A program made the translations under genes and the position numbers. A DNA stretch of 64,000 nt from Neobacillus sp. PS2-9 (lineage in GTDB: Bacteria > Bacillota > Bacilli > Bacillales > Cytobacillaceae), in contig NZ_CP133269.1 of the NCBI RefSeq assembly GCF_030915525.1, positions 211,001 through 275,000 of the forward strand. Reading direction: 5' to 3'. A model generated the notes under the pieces. The model worked only from the letters and a program-made list of their open reading frames with translations. It did not search any database and was not told the origin of the DNA. This document shows, in pieces, positions 28,507 through 36,563 of the stretch; positions within the stretch are counted from its first letter, which is position 1; each line of letters opens with the position of its first letter.

Positions 28507-28619
28507 ATTCCGCCAGATTTGATGGTTATTCCGCCGATTAGATGGAGGATTCCGCCAGTTTCTACATAAATTCCGCCAGTTTCTACATAAATTCCGCCAA
28601 CATCTCACATTATTCCGCC
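28507..28619. repeat. ATTCCGCC array with exact 21-bp period, locus 1
   Basis: ATTCCGCC occurs at 28507, 28528, 28549, 28570, 28591 and 28612, always exactly 21 bases apart. The 13-base spacers differ except that two adjacent ones are identical. The array lies between two terminators in the convergent nuoN/csbD gap. Both possible minus-strand readings give heptapeptide repeats, but the frame differs from the second locus at 44962, so coding is unlikely. Confidence 0.9.
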
Positions 28620-28629
28620 AAACCATCAA

Positions 28630-28675
28630 AAAAGTGCCAGACCCTGCATCAAACAGTACAGAGTCTGGCACTTTT
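28630..28675. terminator. bidirectional terminator between nuoN and csbD
   Basis: AAAAGTGCCAGAC and GTCTGGCACTTTT form a perfect 13-bp stem with A-run and T-run on either side, able to stop transcription from both directions. Confidence 0.9.
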
Positions 28676-28706
28676 CAGGTATCTTAAAATGTTTTTACCA
28701 ATCGTT

Positions 28707-28877
28707 TTAATCTTCCATTTTATCTTTCACATCGCCGTAGCCTTCTTGTACTTTTCCTTTGACCTTATCCACTTTACCGTCGACTTCGGTTGAACGATCG
28801 TCGGTTAATTTGCCCCACTGCTCTTTTGCTTCGCCTTTGGCCTGTTCCAAATTTCCTTTTACTTGGTCCTTATTCAT
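28707..28877 (-). CDS. csbD: CsbD family general stress protein
   Basis: 56 residues starting MNKDQVKGNLEQAKGEAKEQWGKL, the CsbD fold of small, highly charged, helical stress proteins. The start is the ATG at 28877 with AAGGAGGACG upstream; the frame extends further but without a start signal. A sigma-B promoter lies 36-61 bases upstream. Molecular function is unknown in the family. Confidence 0.92.
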   Translation of the reverse strand: MNKDQVKGNLEQAKGEAKEQWGKLTDDRSTEVDGKVDKVKGKVQEGYGDVKDKMED

Positions 28878-28912
28878 TGTGTCGTCCTCCTTGTTTTTGG
28901 TTAGTATTTTAA

Positions 28913-28938
28913 ATACCAATATTGGTATGGTATTAAAC
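28913..28938 (-). promoter_or_regulatory. sigma-B promoter of csbD
   Basis: On the minus strand GTTTAA (28938-28933), a 14-base spacer and TGGTAT (28918-28913) match GTTTAA-N12-15-GGGWAW at 11 of 12 positions. Confidence 0.78.
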
Positions 28939-28968
28939 ATGTTTTTTAAGATCTAATAGCCTTTTAGA

Positions 28969-29277
28969 TTACAGGTTGTCAGGCTCGTCCTTCTTTTCAC
29001 CATCGCTGACACCATTATCCTGGTCGACACCATCGCCAACGCCGTCTTTCTTCAATTCCTTTTCAATATCTTCTTTTGCTTCTTTTAAATTATCCTTTGC
29101 ATCCTTGAAGGAGGTATCGGTTGCCTTCTTGGTATCTTTATCGATGGCGTCCTTTTGTTCGCCATCACTGATGCCATTATCTTGATCGACGCCGTCGCCA
29201 CAACCGGCTAAGCCGCCAAATGTGAACAAAACCGCTAAACCACCCGCTAATAATTTGCTTCGCCTATTGGTAATCAT
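28969..29277 (-). CDS. small acidic lipoprotein with duplicated motif
   Basis: 102 residues. A signal peptide ends at the lipobox TFGGLAGC, so it should be anchored outside the membrane. The mature part begins GDGVDQDNGISDGEQKD and repeats nearly the same segment, GDGVDQDNGVSDGEKKD, at the C-terminus; a 40-residue highly charged helix lies between. Multiple Asp/Asn in each repeat recall calcium-binding loops, but no canonical EF-hand is evident. No known function. A sigma-B-like promoter lies upstream. Confidence 0.75.
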   Translation of the reverse strand: MITNRRSKLLAGGLAVLFTFGGLAGCGDGVDQDNGISDGEQKDAIDKDTKKATDTSFKDAKDNLKEAKEDIEKELKKDGVGDGVDQDNGVSDGEKKDEPDNL

Positions 29278-29325
29278 ATAAGTCTCCTCCTTGTAATTTG
29301 TGTGTTTCGTTGTGTTGGTGACTAT

Positions 29326-29351
29326 ATTCCCAGCGAAAACAAATTCAAAAC
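29326..29351 (-). promoter_or_regulatory. possible sigma-B promoter of the acidic lipoprotein gene
   Basis: On the minus strand GTTTTG (29351-29346), 14 bases and GGGAAT (29331-29326). The -10 matches the GGGWAW consensus, the -35 matches four of six. Confidence 0.5.
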
Positions 29352-29422
29352 CTATCTTTTTTTAAAAAATTTCCCCTTCATTAAATACATTTTTACAAAA
29401 ATGTTTGTTTGCTAGATTGTTG

Positions 29423-29447
29423 GTTTGAATAAGAGGAGAGGGGGTAA
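29423..29447 (+). promoter_or_regulatory. sigma-B-like promoter of the channel-like membrane protein gene
   Basis: GTTTGA (29423-29428), a 13-base spacer and GGGTAA (29442-29447) match the sigma-B consensus at 11 of 12 positions, about 50 bases upstream of the gene at 29498. Confidence 0.6.
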
Positions 29448-29497
29448 TACAACAGATAGCAGAACAAATTCGAGTTGATGAAAAGGAGAGAGATGAT

Positions 29498-30994
29498 ATG
29501 CACGTAAACGAAATGATGATGGGCTGGTCCTCTTATTTTCAAGACCTTCCCAACTTAATCATGGCATTAGTAGTGCTATTAGTGGGCTGGCTGATCGCCA
29601 AGTGGATTGGCCGAGGCGTAGAAGCGGCCTTAAGAAAGACCAGCTTTGACGATAAGCTATTCTCAAAGTTTGGTAAGCGAAAATACTCATCAGAAACGAT
29701 AATTGGAAAAATAGTTTACTATCTTTTATTAGTAGTAGTTTGGACGATCTTCTTTAATATGTTGAGCTTAAGCTTTATTGCCACACCATTCGTTCAAATG
29801 CTATCGACCATTACGGCGGCAATTCCTAATCTATTAAAAGCAGCACTTATCTTACTGTTTGCCTGGGTGGTCGCGTTCTTGCTGTCCAATCTTTTCACAA
29901 AAGCAGCAGCCCGCTTCAATTTAGAAAGTCATTTAGTGAAACGGAAGCTGGCAAAAGGTGAAATTGATGCGATGAATAAAGTGAACAGCATCTCGAAGGT
30001 GATTTTCTACTTAGTACTTCTCTTATTTTTACCAGGAGTATTAGGAGCACTGCATATGGAAGGCATCTCAAAGCCTTTTGCGCAAACCTTATCTGTGTTA
30101 CTCGCGTTTATTCCGAAATTATTTGCAGCCGCATTGATTGTTTTCATCGGCTGGTTGATTGCCAAAATTGTTCGTGATGTGTTAACAAACCTATTAACGA
30201 ACGTAGGGCTGGAAAAAGTAAGTCAGCGTTTAGGCTTCGATCAATCCGTAGATGGACGAGCGAGCCTTGCAAATATTATTGGAAATATCGCGTTTATCTT
30301 AATCTTACTTCCAACAATTATTACGGCTTTAGAAAAATTAGATTTGAAGGGCGTTTCGGAACCAGCAATCAGCATGCTTCGTGCGGTACTGTCGATGATT
30401 CCAAACATCGCTGTGGCCGTGTTGTTGATTTTAGCAGGAATTTGGCTTGGAAAAATGGTGGAGAAAATCGTCACCCAAATGCTGTGGCGAGTAAGGTTTG
30501 ATAGTCTATTCCATAGAATGGGCGTCGGCTCATTAACTCCGGATGCTTCGAAGACAACCTTATCACAGTTGGTAGGGTTGCTGGCAAAAATCGTAGTGGT
30601 TCTGTTATTCACAGTGGAAGCCTTGCAAATTGTACATCTAAACTTCTTAGTGACACTCGCGACCGGCGTCATTGCATATTTACCAATGCTGTTTGCGGCC
30701 CTTGTCATCCTGGGGATTGGTTTATATGTGGGGCACTTGGTGGAACGAATCTTACAGAATGTGCTGAAACAAACCTACTCTCGCACACTAGCGGCGGTAG
30801 CGAAATACGCTGTGTTTGCGATTACCATCTTTATGGCACTAGACCAACTCGGTGTCGCACATAGCATTGTCAATGCTGCCTTCATCCTTGTCCTTGGTGG
30901 ACTGGCCCTCGCCTTTGGACTAGCCTTCGGAATCGGAGGAAAAGATTTCGCAGCCAAATATCTACGCAAACTAGACCAAAAACTCGAGGAGTAA
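29498..30994 (+). CDS. multi-helix membrane protein of the mechanosensitive-channel/TM-helix repeat family
   Basis: 498 residues with about a dozen membrane helices in a repeated pattern: PNLIMALVVLLVGWLIAKWI, PNLLKAALILLFAWVVAFLL, PKLFAAALIVFIGWLIAKIV, PNIAVAVLLILAGIWLGKMV and PMLFAALVILGIGLYVGHLV. Each resembles the conserved TM helix found in small-conductance channel relatives (CmpX-like). The C-terminal GGLALAFGLAFGIGGKDFAA resembles the MscS pore helix. An AGGAGAG site precedes ATG 29498. Likely a stress-induced ion-conducting or envelope-tension protein; the substrate is unknown. Confidence 0.75.
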   Translation: MHVNEMMMGWSSYFQDLPNLIMALVVLLVGWLIAKWIGRGVEAALRKTSFDDKLFSKFGKRKYSSETIIGKIVYYLLLVVVWTIFFNMLSLSFIATPFVQMLSTITAAIPNLLKAALILLFAWVVAFLLSNLFTKAAARFNLESHLVKRKLAKGEIDAMNKVNSISKVIFYLVLLLFLPGVLGALHMEGISKPFAQTLSVLLAFIPKLFAAALIVFIGWLIAKIVRDVLTNLLTNVGLEKVSQRLGFDQSVDGRASLANIIGNIAFILILLPTIITALEKLDLKGVSEPAISMLRAVLSMIPNIAVAVLLILAGIWLGKMVEKIVTQMLWRVRFDSLFHRMGVGSLTPDASKTTLSQLVGLLAKIVVVLLFTVEALQIVHLNFLVTLATGVIAYLPMLFAALVILGIGLYVGHLVERILQNVLKQTYSRTLAAVAKYAVFAITIFMALDQLGVAHSIVNAAFILVLGGLALAFGLAFGIGGKDFAAKYLRKLDQKLEE

Positions 30995-30999
30995 AACTT

Positions 31000-31043
31000 G
31001 GGGTCAGTCCCCCGCTGCTTTACAGCAGTGGGGGACTGACCCC
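31000..31043. repeat. REP-like long hairpin GGGGTCAGTCCCCC
   Basis: GGGGTCAGTCCCCC (31000-31013) and GGGGGACTGACCCC (31030-31043) are perfect 14-bp arms; CTGCT/AGCAG extends the stem inside. It lies between two codirectional genes. A close relative is at 33823-33866. Confidence 0.88.
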
Positions 31044-31066
31044 ATCTCTGTAAGGTGGGATAATTT

Positions 31067-32353
31067 ATGATGATGAAGTTGGTATCGATTGCTTTGTTGA
31101 TTGCTTTGACCGGGTTCTTTGTGGCGATTGAATTTGCGATTGTGAAGGTTCGGCCTTCGAGAATAGAGCAATTGCTTGGGGAAGGAAAGAAGGGAGCGGT
31201 TGCCGCCAAAAGGGTGGTATCTCATTTAGATGAGTATTTATCAGCCTGTCAATTGGGGATTACAGTAACAGCATTAGGACTTGGGTGGCTTGGGGAACCA
31301 ACGGTAGAAAAGCTGCTGCACCCGTTGATGGAAGCCCTCCACTTGAATGAATCACTTACCCGAATTTTATCGATAGGAATCGCCTTTGCTCTCGTCACCT
31401 TCTTGCATGTGGTCGCAGGAGAATTGGCGCCAAAGACGGCGGCAATCCAGAAAGCGGAGACGATTACGCTGCTGTTTGCTACACCAATGATGTGGTTTTA
31501 CAAATTCATGTATCCGTTTATTTGGTTATTGAATAGTTCGGCACGCATGCTTACAAGAATGGTAGGATTGAAGCCGGTTTCGGAGCATGAACTAGCGCAT
31601 TCGGAGGAAGAGCTTAGGATTCTTTTGTCCGAAAGCTTTAAAAGTGGAGAAATCAACGAGAACGAGTGGACCTATTTGAACAATATTTTTGAATTCGATG
31701 AGCGGACAGCCAAGGAAATTATGGTTCCGCGGACTGAGATGTCTTGTTTGTCTGTCGACGATAGTCTACAAAAAGTAATCCAAACAGTAAGGACGGAAAA
31801 ATATACTCGTTTTCCGGTCATGGATGGGGACAAGGATCATATTCTAGGTGTGTTGAATGTGAAAATGTTTTTAACCTCCTCTATATTGAAGAAGGAACAA
31901 GATTGGACGCTATCAGCCTTTATCCAGCCGGTCATCCGGGCGATTGAGTCGATTCCGATTCATGATTTGTTGGTGAAGATGCAATCGGAACATGCGCATA
32001 TGGCGATTTTGATGGATGAATATGGAGGAACGTCTGGGTTAGTGACGGTCGAGGATATCCTGGAGGAAATTGTCGGTGAGGTAAGAGATGAATTTGACGC
32101 CGAAGAAGTCGCGGAGGTCAGAGAATTTCCGGGAAATAATTTTGTTGTCGATGCCAAGCTGGGTATCGGTGAGGTGAACAATCTACTCGGTACAGATTTA
32201 TCGGAAGATGGCGTCGATACAATCGGCGGATGGTTTCTACAACAAAATGGCGATGTCGAGTTGGGGGCTTCTGTAGAAGCTGAGGGCTATGAGTTTACCG
32301 TGGAAGAGGTAGATGGGTATCATATTTTGTATCTAAAAATTGAGAGACGATGA
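31067..32353 (+). CDS. CorC/HlyC-type membrane protein with CBS pair (UPF0053)
   Basis: 428 residues. DUF21 membrane domain with about four helices (residues 1-175, opening with [18 protein letters not shown]), a CBS pair (~205-335; [14 protein letters not shown] ... [20 protein letters not shown]) and a C-terminal CorC_HlyC domain with FAD-lyase-like fold (~350-428). Relatives are linked to Mg2+ efflux (MpfA, YhdP). Three ATG codons at 31067-31075 could start it, with AAGGTGGG upstream. Followed at once by a terminator. Confidence 0.87.
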   Translation: MMMKLVSIALLIALTGFFVAIEFAIVKVRPSRIEQLLGEGKKGAVAAKRVVSHLDEYLSACQLGITVTALGLGWLGEPTVEKLLHPLMEALHLNESLTRILSIGIAFALVTFLHVVAGELAPKTAAIQKAETITLLFATPMMWFYKFMYPFIWLLNSSARMLTRMVGLKPVSEHELAHSEEELRILLSESFKSGEINENEWTYLNNIFEFDERTAKEIMVPRTEMSCLSVDDSLQKVIQTVRTEKYTRFPVMDGDKDHILGVLNVKMFLTSSILKKEQDWTLSAFIQPVIRAIESIPIHDLLVKMQSEHAHMAILMDEYGGTSGLVTVEDILEEIVGEVRDEFDAEEVAEVREFPGNNFVVDAKLGIGEVNNLLGTDLSEDGVDTIGGWFLQQNGDVELGASVEAEGYEFTVEEVDGYHILYLKIERR

Positions 32354-32380
32354 AAAAGGTCCTTACCCGGGACCTTTTTT
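32353..32380 (+). terminator. terminator after the CBS-domain gene
   Basis: AAAGGTCC-TTACCC-GGGACCTTTTTT; the stem begins at the stop codon. Confidence 0.9.
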
Positions 32381-32401
32381 CAAAAGTAAATAATTCTGTA
32401 C

Positions 32402-32676
32402 CACCACAATCCTTGATAACTGTGGTGTTTTTATGGAGGAATGGTTGTAGTTTAGTAGTAGGCGAGTAAAATGGGGTTATTGACGAGTAAAGTGTGAATT
32501 TAGACGAGTAATATAGAAAATCGACGAGTAAATTATATATTTGACGAGTAATTCATCAAAAGTGACGAGTAAGAAAGAAATCATATAAAAGAGGTAATTT
32601 TAAAGGCATTTCAAGAGAGAATCTACACATATTTTTGAAGGAAGATACCAGAGCCAGGCTAAACGCCTGGCTTTTT
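32402..32676. repeat. GACGAGTAA array unit (locus A, unit 1) with terminators at both ends
   Basis: The unit starts with the hairpin CACCACA...TGTGGTG plus T-run (32402-32432). It then holds cores at 32461 (GGCGAGTAA), 32482, 32503, 32523, 32543 and 32564, spaced 20-21 bases. A conserved tail with the hairpin AGCCAGGC-TAAAC-GCCTGGC plus T-run follows (32652-32676). Spacers between cores are A/T-rich and variable. No coding capacity is credible: minus-strand frames only give a Tyr-Ser-Ser repeat. Confidence 0.88.
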
Positions 32677-32679
32677 AAT

Positions 32680-32915
32680 GAAAGAGTGGGTGTAGTTTCG
32701 TGATTGGCGAGTAAAATGGAGTTATTGATGAGTAAAGTGTGAATTTAGACGAGTAAAATAGAAAATCGACGAGTAAATCATATATTTGACGAGTAATTCA
32801 TCGAAAGTGACGAGTAAGACAGAAAAACATATAAAATAGGAAATATTAAAGGTACTTCAAGGCTGGATCAACACATAATTTGAAAAGAAGATACTTGAGC
32901 CAGGTATACATGCCA
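32680..32915. repeat. GACGAGTAA array unit (locus A, unit 2)
   Basis: A second copy follows directly: cores from 32706 (GGCGAGTAA) to ~32808, then the same tail ending in a decayed AGCCAGG...GCC hairpin. It is about 85-90% similar to unit 1 by eye. The rest of the gap to 33101 shows only a CCAACGGTC...CCGTTGG hairpin with a T-run at about 32974-33008. Confidence 0.83.
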
Positions 32916-33101
32916 GAACAAATAAAGGGCTTCTTAGAATTCGTCCCACAAACAGGAAAATAAATGTGCAAACCAACGGTCAGCTAGTCTCATGCCGTTG
33001 GTTTTTTTGTTGTTTGGAAATTATAAAAAGGTCCGAGTGTGGTAACTGAACCAGTTGTTCGAATCTAGCTCCAGCGCATGCCCCTCCGCCTTTTATTCCG
33101 T

Positions 33102-33806
33102 CTACATTTCCTCGTCCTTCCGCTTCTCCTCAAGAACCCGCCAATCATGCTCAAAGGCCGACCACAGCACTTTTTTATCCCCAAATAATAGGAGCTGGTC
33201 ACCTTCATGGAGCACCACCCCGTAGATATCTTTCCTCAATTTCATTCCGCCTCGTTGAATAAAGAGGACCACGAAATCCATTCCTTGATGTCCTGGAATG
33301 ACATCATGAATCGTGCGGTTATGTAGCGACGATTCCTTATAGATAGGCAGATTGAGCACGGCTTCCTTTTTAGAGGATAAAAACACATCCCGCACCGGCA
33401 AATCAACGAGCTCCACATTCTGTTTCATTTGACGGTTAAACAATGTGGACAACAGACGCTGCATTCGAGACATACGTAGCACAACAAAGACCAGCAACAC
33501 CGCAATGGCCACAGCTAGGATTTCCTTCGTTCGAAGTCCTTCGGAAAGGAACTGGCTGATCGATGAAATAATGACTGCAAGAGAGAAGGCGCCAAACAGA
33601 ATTAAAAAAATAGCCAGTTTCCTTCGAATCGGATGCCCTAAAATCAGCTCGGATTCACCCGTCGTAAATCCTGTTCCTGTCATCATCGAAATCACCTGAA
33701 ACCGCGAGATTTCCACCTTCAAGCCCGTACAACGAAACAGCACCACAAAAATCTCAATAACCGCCGTAATAATGACAAAATAGACCAGTAAAAAGAAGAG
33801 GACCAT
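33102..33806 (-). CDS. membrane protein with C-terminal TrkA-C (RCK-C) domain
   Basis: 234 residues. Three membrane segments (residues ~1-25, ~58-82, ~92-112) are followed by a soluble domain (~140-225) resembling the TrkA-C ligand domain (VLNLPIYKESSLHNRTIHDV ... YGVVLHEGDQLLLFGDK). The segment SMMTGTGFTTGESELI resembles the TGF(T/S)T pore-loop signature of TrkH/KtrB potassium transporters, but only one such loop is present. It may be a subunit or regulator of ion transport. The start has no strong ribosome binding site beyond GAGGTGG. Confidence 0.6.
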   Translation of the reverse strand: MVLFFLLVYFVIITAVIEIFVVLFRCTGLKVEISRFQVISMMTGTGFTTGESELILGHPIRRKLAIFLILFGAFSLAVIISSISQFLSEGLRTKEILAVAIAVLLVFVVLRMSRMQRLLSTLFNRQMKQNVELVDLPVRDVFLSSKKEAVLNLPIYKESSLHNRTIHDVIPGHQGMDFVVLFIQRGGMKLRKDIYGVVLHEGDQLLLFGDKKVLWSAFEHDWRVLEEKRKDEEM

Positions 33807-33822
33807 ATTTCCACCTCAATTT

Positions 33823-33866
33823 GGGGACAGTCCCCCACCGCTTTAAAGCAGTGGGGGACTGTCCCC
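33823..33866. repeat. REP-like long hairpin GGGGACAGTCCCCC
   Basis: GGGGACAGTCCCCC (33823-33836) and GGGGGACTGTCCCC (33853-33866) are perfect 14-bp arms, extended by TT/AA outside and GCTTTAAAGC inside. It lies between two minus-strand genes. It differs from the 31000 copy by a compensated T-A swap in the arms (TCAGT to ACAGT). Confidence 0.88.
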
Positions 33867-33871
33867 AAAGA

Positions 33872-34138
33872 TTATTGTATTTTTTCATTATAGAACTGGA
33901 CGGAGTACTGCGCGCCTTCACTTACCATGTTGTTGTCTTCGATATCGTGAGGATGTGGGTGTGCACCTTTTTCAATCGGCAACTGTTCAGCTTTTTCATA
34001 AACAGTGGGTAGAAACTTGCGCTTCCACTCCCGCAGTACCGTTTCTGCTTTGACGCGGTTTGGCTTTGACGACAACCACACAGCAGAGGCACCAATTCCC
34101 ACAGCTACTATTGATTTCATTCCAAACACTTGCTTCAT
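33872..34138 (-). CDS. small hypothetical protein with N-terminal membrane anchor
   Basis: 88 residues. One hydrophobic segment (IVAVGIGASAVWL, residues ~10-22) then a charged region with EKGAHPHPHDIEDNNMVSEGAQYSVQFYNEK. ATG with CTAGGAGGG upstream. I do not recognise the family. It lies divergent from the CorA gene. Confidence 0.65.
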   Translation of the reverse strand: MKQVFGMKSIVAVGIGASAVWLSSKPNRVKAETVLREWKRKFLPTVYEKAEQLPIEKGAHPHPHDIEDNNMVSEGAQYSVQFYNEKIQ

Positions 34139-34249
34139 TACAAATCCCTCCTAGAAAAAGTAGTTCCAAAATCCATCCATTTACATCAACCAATTCGTAT
34201 ATTCTATTTGAAATATGTATACCCACTAATTCAACCCTCAAACATAAAA

Positions 34250-34275
34250 GTTTCAATTCCGACCAAACAGGGAAC
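34250..34275 (+). promoter_or_regulatory. possible sigma-B promoter upstream of the CorA gene
   Basis: GTTTCA (34250-34255), 14 bases, GGGAAC (34270-34275): two mismatches to GTTTAA-N14-GGGWAW. It lies 27 bases before the start codon, so the leader would be very short. Confidence 0.45.
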
Positions 34276-34301
34276 TTTAAACATAAAAAAAGGAGACCGC
34301 C

Positions 34302-35240
34302 ATGATCACCTACCGTACACCAACCAACTGGACCTGGGTTCAGGCGAAACAAAAGGAAATTGAGCAACTCACCCCCATCCTTGAGCATGAAAGCAGCATC
34401 GATTGGCTGCAACAAATTCAAAACAACAAAACCAACTGCCTCAGGGTATCCATCACCCCTGATGGAAAAAAAGTAGTCAAAGGCACACTCATCTATAAAC
34501 AAAGCTTCGAAGAGGAACATGATGTCAAATTCTTTCATTTCTATGTCACCACCGATCAATGGGTAACGATCGACCTTGATTGGGGCACCCTGAAACACAT
34601 CGATCTCCAGCTCCTCCAAAGTCAAATCAGCCAAAGTACCAATGCCGTCGAAGGCTTCATGCTGTTCATCGCAGAATGGATGAATGCATGGCTGGTTGAA
34701 ATTGACCGGTTTGAAGAGGACCTAAAAACCCTGATCTGGAGCATCCGCAAACGAAATGAAACGAGCATTCTCGAGCTCGTTTATTTGCGCAGGCACGAAC
34801 TATTAGTGTGGAAGAGTCTCCTCATTCCGGTCAAAGAGCTAAAGATGGCAATCGAAGAAGTGAATCTTCATGAACCCTGCGAGGGGAAAATTTTCCCAAT
34901 GACCTGCAAACGGATTGAACGTGCGCTGACCCTTCTCCAGGAATACGAACATGAACTAGATTCCATTATCAATTTAGAGGAAGTCATCTCCTCGCATCGG
35001 GGAAATGAAATCACGAAAACGCTAACCGTAATCACCACTGTGTTTACCCCGATTATGGCTTTCGGGGCCTTGTGGGGTATGAACTTCAAGCATATGCCCG
35101 AACTTGAATGGAGCTTTGGCTATCCATTATCGATCATTCTCATCGTCATCTCCACCATCCTTCTCTATGCGTATTTAAAGATCAAAGGCTGGACAGGAGA
35201 TCTATTAAAAGGGAAAAAACGAGGCTCCTTTTTCAAGTGA
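34302..35240 (+). CDS. corA: CorA family divalent cation transporter
   Basis: 312 residues. A soluble N-terminal domain of ~250 residues with long helices, then two C-terminal membrane helices. The first ends in the signature WGMNF (CorA GMN motif), followed by a short outer loop and the second helix. It carries Mg2+ or related divalent ions across the membrane as a pentamer. ATG 34302 with AAAAGGAGA upstream. It resembles the YfjQ branch of Bacillus. Confidence 0.88.
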   Translation: MITYRTPTNWTWVQAKQKEIEQLTPILEHESSIDWLQQIQNNKTNCLRVSITPDGKKVVKGTLIYKQSFEEEHDVKFFHFYVTTDQWVTIDLDWGTLKHIDLQLLQSQISQSTNAVEGFMLFIAEWMNAWLVEIDRFEEDLKTLIWSIRKRNETSILELVYLRRHELLVWKSLLIPVKELKMAIEEVNLHEPCEGKIFPMTCKRIERALTLLQEYEHELDSIINLEEVISSHRGNEITKTLTVITTVFTPIMAFGALWGMNFKHMPELEWSFGYPLSIILIVISTILLYAYLKIKGWTGDLLKGKKRGSFFK

Positions 35241-35315
35241 GGGACAATAAATGACCAAGAACTAGTACTTTTGGTCTAGTCCATTATGGTGATTTTTTTG
35301 TATAGAGTATATTGG

Positions 35316-35321
35316 TATAAT
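35316..35321 (+). promoter_or_regulatory. extended -10 box of the rsbR-led operon
   Basis: TGGTATAAT carries an extended -10, about 45 bases before rsbR; the -35 region is only a T-run. It is the likely constitutive sigma-A promoter of the operon. Confidence 0.45.
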
Positions 35322-35366
35322 AGTAACTAGAAATAATAGGAAAAAAGGTAGGATGGGAGAGGTAAG

Positions 35367-36194
35367 ATGGAAAACGCAACTCGAATGATTGAGTTTATTC
35401 AAGCGAACAGGGGACAGCTTTTACAAGAGTGGGTAGAAAAAATGAGCTCGATGGATGAGCAGAAACTTTCAACTGTCATAACCGACCAAGTCTATACGAA
35501 TATTGGCGATGAATATATTAATATATTAGTTCATGATTTAATTAATCAGGACAACCAAGCGAAGAACAAAATGAGAGATTTCGCGCAAAAATTGGTCCAA
35601 TTAGGCTGGAATCTAAACTTTATTATGGACAGCTTAATGGAGTTTTCCAAAATTATGTTTTTTCACATGGTGGGAGAGTCTTCAGAAAAGGAACAGATTG
35701 AATTCGGCTGGGCCTATGATAAGTGGGTAACGCCGATTAACAAAGAAGTGCTCAATCACTATGCATCGTCCTGGCAAAGGACGGTTTCTTTGCAAAAAAT
35801 TGCTCTTCAGGAATTGTCAGCGCCGCTAATTCCGATTTTTGACAATATCACCGTTATGCCATTGGTCGGCACAATCGATACCGATAGAGCAAAGCGGATC
35901 ATGGAAAATTTACTGCAGGGTGTCGTGAAGCATCATGCACAAGTGGTGTTAATAGATATTACGGGTGTGCCTGTAGTAGATACGATGGTGGCCCATCATA
36001 TTATTCAAGCGTCAGAAGCGGTACGATTGGTGGGGGCTAAGTGTTTAATCGTCGGCATTCGACCGGAGATAGCACAAACCATCGTTAACTTAGGGATTAA
36101 CCTTAATCAGGTCGTTACGAAAAACAGCCTGCAAAAAGGGGTTGCCGCTGCATTGGAAATGACAAATCGGAAAATCGTCTCAGTGGGGGAATAA
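35367..36194 (+). CDS. rsbRA: RsbR stressosome scaffold, RsbT co-antagonist
   Basis: 275 residues: an N-terminal non-heme globin-like sensor domain (residues ~1-135) and a C-terminal STAS domain (~155-270) with the phosphorylatable Thr region VLIDITGVPVVDTMVAHH. It forms the stressosome with RsbS, which holds the RsbT kinase until stress. GGGAGAGGT precedes the ATG. First gene of the eight-gene sigB operon in B. subtilis order. Confidence 0.95.
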   Translation: MENATRMIEFIQANRGQLLQEWVEKMSSMDEQKLSTVITDQVYTNIGDEYINILVHDLINQDNQAKNKMRDFAQKLVQLGWNLNFIMDSLMEFSKIMFFHMVGESSEKEQIEFGWAYDKWVTPINKEVLNHYASSWQRTVSLQKIALQELSAPLIPIFDNITVMPLVGTIDTDRAKRIMENLLQGVVKHHAQVVLIDITGVPVVDTMVAHHIIQASEAVRLVGAKCLIVGIRPEIAQTIVNLGINLNQVVTKNSLQKGVAAALEMTNRKIVSVGE

Positions 36195-36197
36195 GCA

Positions 36198-36560
36198 ATG
36201 AATGGTAGAATACCAATTTTAAAGTTATATAACTGCCTGCTCATCTCAATTCAATGGGAGCTAGATGACCAAACCGCTTTACAATTTCAGGAAGATCTCC
36301 TTTCCAAGATTCATGAAACAGGAGTGGGCGGTGTCGTCATTGATTTGACCTCTGTGGACGTGATAGATTCCTTTATTGCCAAGGTGCTTGGCGATGTGGT
36401 CAGTATGTCCCATCTAATGGGCGCAAAAGTGGTGTTGACGGGTATCCAGCCAGCTGTAGCGATCACACTAGTAGAACTAGGGATACACCTTCAAGATGTG
36501 AGAACAGCACTAGATTTAGAAAAAGGGTTGGAAACACTACAGCGGGAGTTGGGGGAGTAA
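36198..36560 (+). CDS. rsbS: RsbS stressosome protein, RsbT antagonist
   Basis: 120 residues, a single STAS domain; the phosphorylated Ser lies in [14 protein letters not shown]. It captures RsbT within the stressosome until phosphorylated. It starts 3 bases after rsbR. Confidence 0.96.
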   Translation: MNGRIPILKLYNCLLISIQWELDDQTALQFQEDLLSKIHETGVGGVVIDLTSVDVIDSFIAKVLGDVVSMSHLMGAKVVLTGIQPAVAITLVELGIHLQDVRTALDLEKGLETLQRELGE

Positions 36561-36563
36561 AGC

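Noticed and set aside
33445..34634. Overlapping ORFs of 74-212 codons around 33.4-34.6 kb in antisense frames
   Set aside because: They are shadows of the RCK-C protein, the small anchored protein and the CorA gene, with unlikely amino acid composition and no start signals.
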